Assembly: GCF_017921975.2 (NCBI RefSeq)
Contig: NZ_JAGEMO020000003.1
Location: 124,001 to 188,000 of the forward strand
Direction of reading: 5' to 3'
Source: Hymenobacter terricola
GTDB lineage: Bacteria; Bacteroidota; Bacteroidia; Cytophagales; Hymenobacteraceae
DNA length: 64,000 nucleotides
In this document: piece after piece, positions 49,677-59,274 of the stretch
How positions within the stretch are numbered: position 1 is the stretch's first letter
Layout: each line of letters begins with the position of its first letter
The notes under the pieces: model-generated
Database searches by the model: none
The model's input: the letters and a program-made list of their open reading frames with translations, nothing else
What the model was told of the DNA's origin: nothing
Translations under genes and position numbers: made by a program

Positions 49677-52364
49677 CTACGCCAGTGCGGTTACCAGTCC
49701 CTCCGCCTTGTCAATGGCCGCCGCTAGCCCGGCCACGTTCTTGCCGCCGGCCGTGGCGAAGAACGGCTGCCCGCCGCCGCCGCCCTGAATTTCCTTAGCC
49801 AGCTCGCGCACCAGCGTGGTGGCATTGAGCTTGCCGGCTTTGGCCGTTTCATCATCCAGCATCACGGCCAGCTGGGGCTTGCCATCCACGGCCGCGCCCA
49901 GCACTAGCACCAGCGGCGCGGGTGCCGCCTGACGCACCTCGAAGGCTAGCGATTTGAGCGAATCGGCAGATGCGGCGTGGACATTGGCAGCGACGAAATG
50001 CAGCCCGTTGGGCAACTGCCGGACCTGCGTGAGCAGGTGGCGGCGCTGGGCGGCGAGCTGCTGCTGGGTAAATACCTCAATTTGCTTGCGCAACGCGGCC
50101 ATTTCCTCGCCCTGCTTTTCCAGGGTGGTGACGAGGTGCTGCGGGTTGCCCAGCGTCTCGCGCACCTGGTTCAGCAAGTCGATTTGCTGGTCTACGTAGG
50201 CTTCCGCCCCGGCTCCGGTCACGGCTTCAATACGGCGCACCCCGGCCCCCACGGCACTTTCGGCCGTGATTTTGAGGTAGCCGATGCTGCCCGTGTTGGG
50301 CACGTGCAGGCCGCCGCACAGCTCCACCGAAAAGTCTTTATCGAAGGTGATGACGCGCACGAACTCGCCGTATTTCTCGCCGAACAGCGCCATCGCGCCC
50401 AGGTTTTTCGCCTCGGCAATGGGCACATTGCGGCGCTCAATCAGCGGGATTTGCTGGCGAATCCGCTCGTTCACGATTTGCTCGATTTCGCGCAGCTGCG
50501 CATCAGTCACTTTGGTGAAGTGCGAAAAGTCGAAGCGCAGCAGCTTCTCGCTCACCAGCGAGCCTTTCTGCTGCACGTGGCCGCCCAGCACCTCGCGCAG
50601 GGCGGCCTGCACCAGGTGCGTGGCCGAGTGGTTCTGCCGAATCTGGTTGCGCCGGGCCACGTCGGGCTGAGCAATGAACTCGCCGGTCAGGTCCTCGGGC
50701 AGCTCCAGCACGGTGTGCACGATGAGGTCGTTTTCCTTCTTTGTATCAATCACGCGCACTTTCGACAGCGGCGATTCCAGGTAGCCGGTATCGCCGATTT
50801 GCCCGCCGCTTTCGGCGTAGAAGGCGGTTTGGTCGAGCACTACCTGGTACTCGGTTTTGCCCTTGGCCGTGGTCTTGCGGTAGCGCAGGATGCGGGCCGG
50901 CGCCTCGTCCAAATCGTAGCCCACGAAGGCGGGCTGCTCATCGGAATCGGTCACCACCACCCAGTCGCTCTGCTCGGTTTCCTGGGCGTTGCGGCTGCGG
51001 TTTTTCTGCTGCGCCAACTCCTTCTGGAAGCCCTCCTCATCCACGGTCAGGCCCTTTTCGCGGGCGATGAGGGCCGTGAGGTCGAGCGGGAAGCCAAAGG
51101 TATCGGACAGCTCAAAGGCCGTTTTGCCATCAATCAGGTTGCCATTGGCGCGGGCAGCTTCTTCCAGCGCATCGAGGCGGCGCAGGCCGGTTTCCAGCGT
51201 TTTCAGGAAGGCAATTTCCTCTTCCTCAATCACGCGCTGCACGAAAGCCGTCTGGGCTTTCAGCTCGGGGAAAATGCCGGCCATCTGGTCGGCCAGCACG
51301 GGCACCAGCTTGTAGAGGAAGGGCTGTTTCTGGTTCAGCGACGAAAACGCGTAGCGCACGGCCCGGCGCAAAATGCGGCGAATTACGTAGCCGGCCTTCA
51401 CGTTGCTGGGCAGCTGGCCATCGGCAATGGTGAAGGCGATGGTGCGAATATGGTCGGCGATTACGCGGATGGCGATGTCCGTTTTCTCGTTTTCGGTGGT
51501 GGGCTGGTCGGTTACTTTGGCCGGGGCCGTGCCGTGGTACTCCACTCCTACTTCGGTGGCAATGAACTGAATGAGCGGCTGAAAAACGTCGGTATCGTAG
51601 TTCGACTTCACGCCCGACACGGCCATCATCAGGCGCTCAAAGCCCATGCCGGTGTCCACGCTCTGCTCTGGCAGCTTGATGAGGGACTTGTCGGCCAGGC
51701 GCTGGAATTCCATGAACACGTTGTTCCACACCTCCACCACCTGCGGGTGGTCGGCGTTCACCAGCTCGCGGCCGGGGGTGGCAGCGCGCTCCTCGTCGGA
51801 ACGCAGGTCGATGTGGATTTCGGTGCAGGGGCCGCAGGGGCCGGTGTCGCCCATCTCCCAGAAGTTGTCCTTCTTGTTGCCGGGCAATATCCGGTCGTCG
51901 GTGGTGTATTGGCGCCAGAGGTTCTGGGTTTCGGTATCGGGGCCGAGGTTATCACCCTTATCACCTTCGAAATAGGTGACGTAGAGCCGGTCTTTTTCCA
52001 GCTTGAAAACGTCCGTGAGCAGTTCCCAGGCCCAGGCAATGGCTTCGGTTTTGAAGTAGTCGCCAAACGACCAGTTGCCAAGCATCTCGAACATGGTGTG
52101 GTGGTAGGTGTCGTAGCCAACCTCCTCCAAATCGTTGTGCTTGCCGCTCACGCGCAGGCACTTTTGGGTATCGGCAATGCGCTTGTAGGGCGCGGGCTTG
52201 TTGCCCAGGAAATACTCTTTGAACGGGGCCATGCCCGAGTTGATGAACAGCAGCGTGGGGTCGTCCTTCACCACAATCGGGGCCGAGGGCACGATGTGGT
52301 GGCCTTTGGAGGCGAAGAAATCGAGGAATTGCTGGCGGACGTGGCTGGCGGTGGGGAGCGACAT
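49677..52364 (-). CDS. alaS: Alanyl-tRNA synthetase
   Basis: An 895-residue class II synthetase. The N-terminus is MSLPTASHVRQQFLDFFASK, with motif 1 VPSAPIVVKDDPTLLFINSGMAPFK and FEMLGNWSFGDYFK. The editing domain holds the zinc-binding HSATHLVQAALREVLGGHV and CGGLHVPNTGSIGYLKI. A C-terminal C-Ala domain (about 770-895) ends GGGGGQPFFATAGGKNVAGL. ATG 52364 gives the family N-terminus; the frame extends 34 codons upstream. The promoter TACCTTTG (52431-52438, reverse strand) lies 67 bases before it. Confidence 0.96.
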   Translation of the reverse strand: MSLPTASHVRQQFLDFFASKGHHIVPSAPIVVKDDPTLLFINSGMAPFKEYFLGNKPAPYKRIADTQKCLRVSGKHNDLEEVGYDTYHHTMFEMLGNWSFGDYFKTEAIAWAWELLTDVFKLEKDRLYVTYFEGDKGDNLGPDTETQNLWRQYTTDDRILPGNKKDNFWEMGDTGPCGPCTEIHIDLRSDEERAATPGRELVNADHPQVVEVWNNVFMEFQRLADKSLIKLPEQSVDTGMGFERLMMAVSGVKSNYDTDVFQPLIQFIATEVGVEYHGTAPAKVTDQPTTENEKTDIAIRVIADHIRTIAFTIADGQLPSNVKAGYVIRRILRRAVRYAFSSLNQKQPFLYKLVPVLADQMAGIFPELKAQTAFVQRVIEEEEIAFLKTLETGLRRLDALEEAARANGNLIDGKTAFELSDTFGFPLDLTALIAREKGLTVDEEGFQKELAQQKNRSRNAQETEQSDWVVVTDSDEQPAFVGYDLDEAPARILRYRKTTAKGKTEYQVVLDQTAFYAESGGQIGDTGYLESPLSKVRVIDTKKENDLIVHTVLELPEDLTGEFIAQPDVARRNQIRQNHSATHLVQAALREVLGGHVQQKGSLVSEKLLRFDFSHFTKVTDAQLREIEQIVNERIRQQIPLIERRNVPIAEAKNLGAMALFGEKYGEFVRVITFDKDFSVELCGGLHVPNTGSIGYLKITAESAVGAGVRRIEAVTGAGAEAYVDQQIDLLNQVRETLGNPQHLVTTLEKQGEEMAALRKQIEVFTQQQLAAQRRHLLTQVRQLPNGLHFVAANVHAASADSLKSLAFEVRQAAPAPLVLVLGAAVDGKPQLAVMLDDETAKAGKLNATTLVRELAKEIQGGGGGQPFFATAGGKNVAGLAAAIDKAEGLVTALA

Positions 52365-52430
52365 AGGAATCGAGAAAAAAGCGGGCCCGCACCCGGCAGA
52401 GGTTGATGGATTGCCACGGGGCCAGCGTCG

Positions 52431-52438
52431 CAAAGGTA
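52431..52438 (-). promoter_or_regulatory. -7 promoter box for alaS (TACCTTTG)
   Basis: Exact match on the reverse strand, 67 bases before the alaS ATG. Confidence 0.55.
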
Positions 52439-52541
52439 ACAAACGGCCTCCCTGCCCCGGTTGCATCGCTGCCCGTATCTTGCGGGCCGGGTTTAGTGGT
52501 TATGCTTTCCCACTTTCAGGCCCCCACTTCTACTACCTGCT

Positions 52542-53576
52542 ATGGCATTCACCACCTTTCTGCGGCGCTTTTCCTGCCTGGGCCTGCTGGCGCTGCCGGC
52601 CCTGAGCCACGCGGCCACGCCCCCGGCACCGCACAAGGCCAAATTGGGCAAAGTCCTCGGGGCTGATATTTCCTTTCTGCCCCAGCTGGAAGCGCGGGGC
52701 GTGAAGTTTTCGGACAAGGGCGTGAAGAAGGACGCCATCCAAATCCTCAAAGACCACCACTTCAACTACATCCGCCTGCGGATTTTCAACAACCCCGCCG
52801 CCGACAGCGGCTACTCGCCCGGCAAGGGCTTCTGCGACCTGCCCCACACCCTGGCCATGGCCCAGCGCGTGAAACAGGCCGGCCTCAAGCTGCTGCTCGA
52901 TTTCCACTACTCCGACACCTGGGCCGACCCGCAAAAACAGTTCAAGCCCGCCGCCTGGAAAGCCCTCACCGGCCCGGCGCTGACGCAGGCCGTGCACGAC
53001 TACACCAAGGAAGTGCTGCAAGCCCTCAATGCTCAGGGCACCCCGCCGGATATGGTGCAGGTGGGCAACGAAATCAACCACGGCATGATTTGGCCCGATG
53101 GCGACGTGCAAAAAGCCGACAGCCTCACCCGCTTCGACACCCTGGCCCAGCTGGCCGAAGCGGGCGCCAGCGCCGTGCGCGAAACCACACCCAATGCACT
53201 GGTGATGATGCACATTGCCCTCGGCGGCCAGAACCTGCATTCCACCACCTGGCTCGACCGCATGATTGCCCGCAAGGTGCAATTCGACGTCATCGGCGAG
53301 TCGTATTACCCGAAATGGCACGGCACCATTGCCGACCTTCAAAACAACCTGACCGCCCTGGCGAAAAAGTACCCGCAGGATATTGTGGTGGTCGAGTATT
53401 CGGAGCGCAAGCGTGAAGTCAACGACATTGCTTTCAACCTGCCGGGCGGCAAAGGCAAGGGCAGCTTCATCTGGGAGCCGCTCAACACCTGGGAATCCAT
53501 TTTCGACAAACAAGGCCAGGCGAATGACTTGTTGTTAATTTACGACGAAATCAGCCGGAAATACCGGGTTGAGTAA
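52542..53576 (+). CDS. GH53 arabinogalactan endo-beta-1,4-galactanase
   Basis: A 344-residue secreted glycoside hydrolase with signal peptide MAFTTFLRRFSCLGLLALPALSHA. The GH53 TIM barrel is recognised by LGADISFLPQLEARGVKFSD, IRLRIFNNP, LLLDFHYSDTWADPQKQ, the acid/base Glu177 in MVQVGNEINHGMIWP and the nucleophile Glu285 in IVVVEYSERK. It cuts beta-1,4-galactan of plant pectin or arabinogalactan, pointing to use of plant polysaccharide. No SusC/SusD pair is nearby, so this is an isolated enzyme rather than a full locus. MerR-like and dprA follow in the same direction. Confidence 0.9.
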   Translation: MAFTTFLRRFSCLGLLALPALSHAATPPAPHKAKLGKVLGADISFLPQLEARGVKFSDKGVKKDAIQILKDHHFNYIRLRIFNNPAADSGYSPGKGFCDLPHTLAMAQRVKQAGLKLLLDFHYSDTWADPQKQFKPAAWKALTGPALTQAVHDYTKEVLQALNAQGTPPDMVQVGNEINHGMIWPDGDVQKADSLTRFDTLAQLAEAGASAVRETTPNALVMMHIALGGQNLHSTTWLDRMIARKVQFDVIGESYYPKWHGTIADLQNNLTALAKKYPQDIVVVEYSERKREVNDIAFNLPGGKGKGSFIWEPLNTWESIFDKQGQANDLLLIYDEISRKYRVE

Positions 53577-53598
53577 CTCCAAGCCGGCCGCTACTACC

Positions 53599-53961
53599 AT
53601 GCCCTATAAAGAGCGCAGCATCGAGAAACAGTACTTCACCATCGGCGAGGTAGCCGCCCAGTTTAAGGTGGCCGAGTCGCTGGTGCGCTTCTGGGAAACC
53701 GAATTTGACGAGCTGCGGCCCCGCCGCAGCAAGAAAGGCAACCGCCTCTACACCCCGCAGGACATCGAGGTTTTCCGCACCATTTACCATTTGGTGAAGG
53801 AGCGCGGCTACACCATCCCCGGCGCCCGCGACATGCTCAAGCAAAAGGGCCCGCAGCTGAAGGAGAAGATTGACGTGGTGCAGAGCCTGGAAAAGGTGCG
53901 GGCGTTTCTGGTAAGCCTGAAGAAGGAGGTGGAAGCGGCCGGCAAGGCGGACCCGGAGTAA
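53599..53961 (+). CDS. MerR-family transcriptional regulator
   Basis: A 120-residue DNA-binding protein. The winged helix-turn-helix is KQYFTIGEVAAQFKVAESLVRFWETEFDELRPRRSKKGNRLYTPQDIEVFRTIYHLVKERGYTIPGARDMLKQ (read in parts), a pattern common among Bacteroidota MerR proteins. A short helical dimerisation tail ends KKEVEAAGKADPE. No ligand-binding domain. ATG 53599 (MPYKERS) is used. It follows GH53 by 22 bases; co-transcription is likely but a shared function is not evident. Confidence 0.85.
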   Translation: MPYKERSIEKQYFTIGEVAAQFKVAESLVRFWETEFDELRPRRSKKGNRLYTPQDIEVFRTIYHLVKERGYTIPGARDMLKQKGPQLKEKIDVVQSLEKVRAFLVSLKKEVEAAGKADPE

Positions 53962-53967
53962 GCTCAC

Positions 53968-54080
53968 GAAACCCCTGCGGAGAGGGGCGGCTGATGCCAG
54001 CAAACCAACATTTAAAAAATACTCCCTACCGTCGTCAGGCTCCCCTCTCCGCGGGAGAGGGGCCGGGGGTGAGGTGACCC
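53968..54080. repeat. GC-rich inverted repeat (CCCCTCTCC type) between merR and dprA
   Basis: CCCTGCGGAGAGGGG near 53972-53986 is the near inverse of CCCCTCTCCGCGGG near 54042-54056, which itself forms a tight palindrome CCCCTCTCCGCGGGAGAGGGG. It resembles widespread REP-like hairpins. The repeat reaches to the dprA start. Confidence 0.55.
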
Positions 54081-54081
54081 A

Positions 54082-55209
54082 ATGAACGACGACACCCTCT
54101 TCCACGAGCTGGCCCTCACGCTCCTGCCCGGCATCGGCCCGCAGCTCACCCGGCAGCTGATGAGCTACGGCGGCGCGGCCAAAAACGTGCTGATGATGCC
54201 GCCCGGCAAGCTGCGCCGCATCCCCGGCGTGGGCGCGGCCACGGTGGCCATCCTCACCGGCAAGGAACGAGAAATGGCCTTTCGCAAAGCAGAGACTGAC
54301 TTAAAGAAAGCCGAGAAGGACGGTGTACAAATCCTATTCTACACCAGCAAGCGCTTCCCCAGCCGCCTCAAGCTGATTCCGGACGCCCCCGCCATCCTCT
54401 ATTACCAGGGCACGGCAGACTTGAACGCGCCCAAAACGGTGGCCCTCGTGGGCACGCGCAAAGCCACGGACTACGGCCGCGAGCAAACCGAGCGCATCGT
54501 GAAAGGCCTGCTGCCGCACCGGCCGCTGGTGGTGAGCGGCCTGGCCTACGGCATCGACATCATGGCCCACCGCGCCGCCCTGCAGGAAGGCCTCGAAACC
54601 GTGGGCGTGATGGCTACCGGCCTGGACAGAATCTATCCGCACACACACCAGAAAACCGCTGAGAAAATGCGCGAGCAAGGCGGCCTGCTCACCGAATTCC
54701 CCTTCGGCACGCCGCCCGACCGCTACAACTTCCCGGCCCGCAACCGCATCATCGCCGGCCTTTCGGACGGCACCGTGGTGGTGGAAGCCGCCATCAAAGG
54801 CGGCGCCTTGATAACCGCCGAGCTGGCCCTGAGCTACGACCGCGACGTGCTGGCCGTGCCCGGCAACCTGGGCTCCCCATCCTCCGAAGGCTGCAACGCG
54901 CTGATTCGGGACAATAAGGCTGCCCTCTACGCCGAGCCCCGCGACCTGGAGCAGCTATTAAACTGGGATGCGGCCCTGCACCAGTCGGGCAAATTCAAGC
55001 CCACGCCCTCCTACTCAGCCGACGATTTCACGGCCGACGAATTTGCCTTGATAACGATACTAGCCGCCGCGTCCGGCCGCGAAATGCAAATGGACGAGTT
55101 GGCCTGGAAGGCACAAATAGCCATCTACGCCGTGGCCTCGCTGTTGCTGGCGCTAGAGTTTCGGGGCGTGGTGCGGGCGCTGCCGGGCAAGAAGTTTGCG
55201 TTGGTGTAA
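54082..55209 (+). CDS. dprA: DNA-processing protein DprA
   Basis: A 375-residue DprA, which loads RecA on incoming single-stranded DNA during natural transformation. N-terminal helix-hairpin-helix motifs (LTLLPGIGPQLTRQLMSYGG, RRIPGVGAATVAILTG) are followed by the Rossmann-like core with VALVGTRKATDYGREQTE, VVSGLAYGIDIMAHRAAL, TVGVMATGLDRIYPHTH and PARNRIIAGLSDGTVVVEAA. A winged-helix C-terminal domain follows (about 310-375). Length is standard. Confidence 0.93.
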   Translation: MNDDTLFHELALTLLPGIGPQLTRQLMSYGGAAKNVLMMPPGKLRRIPGVGAATVAILTGKEREMAFRKAETDLKKAEKDGVQILFYTSKRFPSRLKLIPDAPAILYYQGTADLNAPKTVALVGTRKATDYGREQTERIVKGLLPHRPLVVSGLAYGIDIMAHRAALQEGLETVGVMATGLDRIYPHTHQKTAEKMREQGGLLTEFPFGTPPDRYNFPARNRIIAGLSDGTVVVEAAIKGGALITAELALSYDRDVLAVPGNLGSPSSEGCNALIRDNKAALYAEPRDLEQLLNWDAALHQSGKFKPTPSYSADDFTADEFALITILAAASGREMQMDELAWKAQIAIYAVASLLLALEFRGVVRALPGKKFALV

Positions 55210-55231
55210 GAAAGTCAGTGGACTTTTTCTT
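55210..55231 (+). terminator. Weak terminator after dprA
   Basis: GAAAGTC pairs with GACTTTTTC around AGTG at 55210-55227, followed by T-rich sequence. The stem is short. Confidence 0.35.
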
Positions 55232-55317
55232 TTGGCTTACTATGAAAATAGTTCCACAAAGGCAAATTGTGGCCTCATTTTCGCTCCCAGACATTTTTTC
55301 TACCAACCAAAAACACA

Positions 55318-57831
55318 ATGAGAACAGGTAGACTCCTTACCGGCCTGTTTTTAGTTTCTTTCGCTTGGCGACCTGCCGCGGCGCAGACCCCTCGACCCGA
55401 CGTTTGCACCGCCCAGCATGTATGCACCGGGCGTGGTGTTGTCGGCCGTGGAGCAACCGGACGGCAAGCAGGTCGTGACCGGGCTTTTTAATCGCGTCGA
55501 TGGCACGCCGGCCTGGGGCATAAGCCGTTTCAATACCAACGGCACCCTGGATGCGGCATTCCAGCAAAATATTGGGGCCGGGGCTTATGGCTACCGCCTG
55601 CGCCTGCTCAGCAACGGGCAGTTTTTCCTGCTTTACCCGGGCAGCACCTTTTCCCCGCCGCTCACGGCGGGCGGCATTAGTCGGGTGGCCATGCTGCGCC
55701 TGAACGCCGACGGCACGGCGATGCCTCCTTTGACCCCGGCACGGGACCCAATGACTACGGGTTTGTGGACGACTTGCTGCCGCTCTCGAATGGCAAAGCC
55801 ATTGCCGTGGGGTTCTTCGACCATTTCAACGGGGCGGTGGCAAATGGCATCGTGCGGCTTACTGCCGCTGGCGCCGTTGATGCCACGTTTAATTCCGGGT
55901 TGGGCGCGGCCCCGGGCGACGATATTGAGCGCATCATCGCGCTGCCCAACGGCCAGTTTCTGGCCACCGCGTCCATCAGCAGCTACGATGGCGTGGCGTG
56001 CAGCGGGGGAATAATTCGCCTGAACGCCGACGGCAGCCTCGACCCAACCTTTGTTGCGGGCCTGGGCGGCGTGGTCGATAACGTGGTGCTGCAACCGGAT
56101 GGCCGGATACTAGTAGCGGGCCAGCTTTCGGTGGGCACCAGCACTCCCGATATTGCCCGCCTGATGCCCAACGGGGCCTACGATGCAAGTTTTACCCCGC
56201 CCTCGTTTCCCGTATTTTCGGTTTCTTCCCGCTACGGCGATGCGCTCCAGCTCCAGCCCGATGGCAAAGTCATCGTTCTCAATATCTTTCCCGCGGCGGG
56301 GGGGTCGGCATCCTCGGTGGTGCGTTTGAATGTTAATGGCACCCTCGATTCATCGTTTCAGGTAGGCACGGCGGCAAACAACGGGCCGTCGTCGGTGCTG
56401 CTGCTGGCCAGTGGCAAGATGCTGCTGATGGGCGGTTTCACGGCGTTCAGCGGCGTTCTCGACCGTCCTTTGGTTCAGCTGACCAGCGCTGGCGCGGTGG
56501 ACCCCACTTTTCAGCCGCTCATCCAAACCACGGGCTCGGTGGCGGCGGCGGTGCGCCAGGCCGACGGCAAGCTGATGGTGGGCGGCAGTTTCACGCAAAT
56601 CAACGGGCAGACCGTGCGGCGGCTGGCTCGCTTCAATACTGACGGTACCGTGGATGCCTCGTTCACGGTAAGCCCTGGCCTGGATACCCGGGTGGCCGAC
56701 GTAGCGCTGCAACCCGACGGCCGCGTTCTGACCATTCAGGCGGGAGAAGTGCACCGCTACCTCACCACCGGTCAATCCGACAACAGTTTTTCACCGCCCA
56801 GCTTTACGCGCAGCCAACTCACGCACTTGCTCCTGCAAGCCGATGGCCGGGTGCTGGTGGGCGGCACGGTGGTCAATAACAACGGCACCCCCGTGCCCCA
56901 GGGAGTGCTGCGCCTGCTGGATACGGGTGCCATCGACGCTTCGTTTGCCCCGGCCAGCACCGGCGCGGGTCAGTTCGCCGGCTTTCAGGCCATGGCCCAA
57001 CAACCCGACGGCAAGCTGCTGGTGGCCGGCCGGTTTGCGGCCACAGCTGGGGCTTCCCCTGTGCAAACCGTGGTACGCCTGACCAGCACCGGCGCGCTGG
57101 ATGCCGGTTTCACCGGCAGCGCTTTTGGCGCGGTTGCAACCACGGGTACCAGTTCCATCCAAACGCTCGCGGTTCAGCCTGATGGCAAAATCCTGGCCGG
57201 CGGGGCTTTCTCGGCATACGGCACCACCCCGCTCGTGAACATCGCCCGTCTGAATCCCGACGGCACCCCCGATGCCGGCTTTACGCCCCCGGCCACCGCC
57301 GGCACGGTGAATACTTTGCAGCTGCAACCCAACAACCGCATCCTGGTGGGCGGGGCGTTCACCAGCGCCAGCCTTCCTACTAATCTGGCCCGCCTGCTAC
57401 CCACCGGCACGGCCGATACTTCCTTTGGCCCCACGGCCGTGCCCAATAGCGGCGTCAATGCCCTGGTGGTGCAGCCCGATGGCAAAATTGTGCTGGGTGG
57501 CTCCTTTGCCAGCCTGAGCAATCAAGCCAGCATGGGCGTGGCCCGGCTAACGGCCACCAACGTGTTGCAGGTGAAAGCTCCCCAGGCGGTAGCCGACCGC
57601 ACCAGCGCCTGGCCCGTGCCAGCGCACTCCATGCTGAATGTCAGTTTTGACGTGGCCGCCCGGCCCCAATCGCTCGACTTGCTCGATGCAGTAGGCCGAA
57701 CCGTTCTGCACCAGAGCCTGAACGGGCAGCCAACGGCAACGCTGGCAGTTGATAAGCTCACAACCGGTACGTACCTGCTGCGCGTTGGCTACGAAAGCGG
57801 CGTTGTGGTGCGCCGCATCCAGGTTCAGTAG
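55318..57831 (+). pseudogene. T9SS-exported delta-60-repeat beta-propeller protein, gene with two compensating frameshifts
   Basis: A start ATG 55318 with signal peptide MRTGRLLTGLFLVSFAWRPAAAQ is in one frame. The mature start DPTFAPPSMYAPG and the first repeats are in the +1 frame (55392-55719). From about 55721 (DASFDPGTGPND) to the stop the original frame is restored. One extra C in CCCC at 55388-55391 and one missing G near 55719-55721 explain both shifts. About a dozen delta-60 repeats follow (QPDGKLLVAGRF, RLNADGSLDPTF) and a T9SS sorting domain (PVPAHSMLNVSFDVAARPQS to RRIQVQ). As read, translation from 55318 stops at 55491. A sequencing error is possible. Confidence 0.72.
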
Positions 57832-57853
57832 CGGACCTTCGATGATGAAAGTT

Positions 57854-57888
57854 AAAAAAGGACGAACCGCCCGGTTCGTCCTTTTTTT
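57854..57888 (+). terminator. Terminator after the delta-60 gene
   Basis: AAAAAAGGACGAACC (57854-57868) pairs perfectly with GGTTCGTCCTTTTTT (57873-57887) with a four-base loop. Confidence 0.85.
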
Positions 57889-57925
57889 GGGTGCAAGGCG
57901 TGGCTTTTCCCTACCTTCCGGCAAC

Positions 57926-58732
57926 ATGCTATTACTGAACAACGACCTGCTGCCCACGGCCACCCTGTCGCTCCCCAACCGTGGCCTGGCTTTCGGCGAC
58001 GGCCTCTTCGAAACGCTGATTGTCACCGAAAACCGCTTGCGCCTGGCTACCGACCACTTCGCCCGCATGCAGCAGGCCGCCGCTGCCTTATACCTGAAAC
58101 TACCTGACGCCCTCGCCTCGCCCCAAGCAGTAGAAACCGCCCTCACTCGCCTTGCCACTGCCAACCAGCTGCCCGCCGCCCGCCTGCGCCTGCAACTCTG
58201 GCGCACCGGCGGCGGCCGCTACACCCCCACCACCGATGCCGCCGAATGGCTGGCCACCGCCGAAGCTTTCGTACCCGACGAAACACCCATTGCCAAGGCC
58301 GATTTCGCATTGGAAACACATTCCATTCATTCCCCGCTCAGCTTTTGCAAGGGGCCGCAGGCGTGGCTTTACGTGCGCGCTGCCCACGAGCGGCAGCAGC
58401 GCGGGCTCGATGAAATTATCCTCTGTGATGCAGCCGGGCATGTAGCCGAAGCTGGCGCGGCGGCTATTTTCTGGATGAAAGAGGGTGTGTTATTCACCCC
58501 TGCGCTGGAAACCGGCTGCGTGGCCGGGGTGCGCCGGGCCCAGGTGCTTCGGGAAGCGCGGGCGGCTGGAATGGAGTGCCGGGAGAAGCTTTTCAGACAG
58601 GAAGCATTGCTGGCAGCGGAGTCGGTTTTTACAGCCAATGTTGCAGCAGTGAGGGTAGTACATCAGATTGGCGATGTACGTTTTTCAATCCTGGTGCCTA
58701 ATTTTCTGGCTTCACTCAACCACGCATTCTAG
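57926..58732 (+). CDS. Class IV PLP-dependent aminotransferase (4-amino-4-deoxychorismate lyase-like)
   Basis: A 268-residue protein of the fold-type IV PLP family. The N-terminal block LPNRGLAFGDGLFETLIV is typical, PLP Lys142 is in SFCKGPQAWLYVRAAHERQQ and the conserved GLDEIILCDAAGHVAEAGAA follows. Next are FTPALETGCVAGVRRAQVLREA and LAAESVFTANVAAVRVV. Relatives are aminodeoxychorismate lyase (PabC, folate) and branched-chain or D-amino-acid aminotransferases; length and motif are closest to PabC-like. ATG 57926 is used. Confidence 0.82.
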   Translation: MLLLNNDLLPTATLSLPNRGLAFGDGLFETLIVTENRLRLATDHFARMQQAAAALYLKLPDALASPQAVETALTRLATANQLPAARLRLQLWRTGGGRYTPTTDAAEWLATAEAFVPDETPIAKADFALETHSIHSPLSFCKGPQAWLYVRAAHERQQRGLDEIILCDAAGHVAEAGAAAIFWMKEGVLFTPALETGCVAGVRRAQVLREARAAGMECREKLFRQEALLAAESVFTANVAAVRVVHQIGDVRFSILVPNFLASLNHAF

Positions 58733-58749
58733 CGCTAACCTCCCAACGC

Positions 58750-59265
58750 TTACTGTGCGATAAACCGCATGGGCACCACCAACGAATCCTGCAAACTCTT
58801 GGACCGCACGAAGCGCAACGCCCCGAGCACCCGCTGCGCCTCCGCGTCGAGGGCCTGGATGGCGGCGGGCGGGTAGTCACTTTCAGGCAGGGCCAGCTCG
58901 CGCTTGGTGACGCGGGGCGGCTGGCGCACCGAGCCGTCGGGGCGCACCAGCACGCGCACGAAGAGGCGGCCGGTGGGCAGCGGCACATCGGGGTGGGCGG
59001 CCGTGGGCCGGGCGGCATCCGGAAATTTGGCCTGTTCCGACACAAACTCGAAGAATTTGGTCCGGCCGTCCGCCATTTTACCGGGGTCGGCTTCGTGCCA
59101 GAACCGGGGCAGAATGGGCGACTGCAGCTTGGGCGGCACTCTGGCCACGGGCAGCAGGCGGCCCTGCGGCAGCATCGGGAAGCCCGGCGCGGCATACTGC
59201 GCGTGGGCGCAAGGCACCAGCAGCACGCTTCCCAGCAAGACCAACCCCAGTGCGCGCTTTCTCAT
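58750..59265 (-). CDS. Secreted protein with TonB-like C-terminal domain
   Basis: A 171-residue protein with signal peptide MRKRALGLVLLGSVLLVPCAHAQ. A proline-rich lead (MLPQGRLLPVARVPPKLQSP) is followed by a TonB_C-like domain of about 100 residues (GRLFVRVLVRPDGSVRQPPRVTK, AQRVLGALRFVRSKSLQDSL, VVPMRFIAQ). It lacks MORN repeats. The next gene leftward is converging; upstream is thyA in the same direction, ten bases away. Confidence 0.68.
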   Translation of the reverse strand: MRKRALGLVLLGSVLLVPCAHAQYAAPGFPMLPQGRLLPVARVPPKLQSPILPRFWHEADPGKMADGRTKFFEFVSEQAKFPDAARPTAAHPDVPLPTGRLFVRVLVRPDGSVRQPPRVTKRELALPESDYPPAAIQALDAEAQRVLGALRFVRSKSLQDSLVVPMRFIAQ

Positions 59266-59274
59266 CGTGCCGCG

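Noticed and set aside
49977..52406. 809-codon open frame on the + strand opposite alaS
   Set aside because: It is the antisense of a certain gene; its product is His/Gly/Val-rich with no domains, as expected from high-GC shadow frames.
55388..55391. C run as a phase-variation switch
   Set aside because: Only four C residues; slippage rates at such a run are low, and a second compensating indel is also present.
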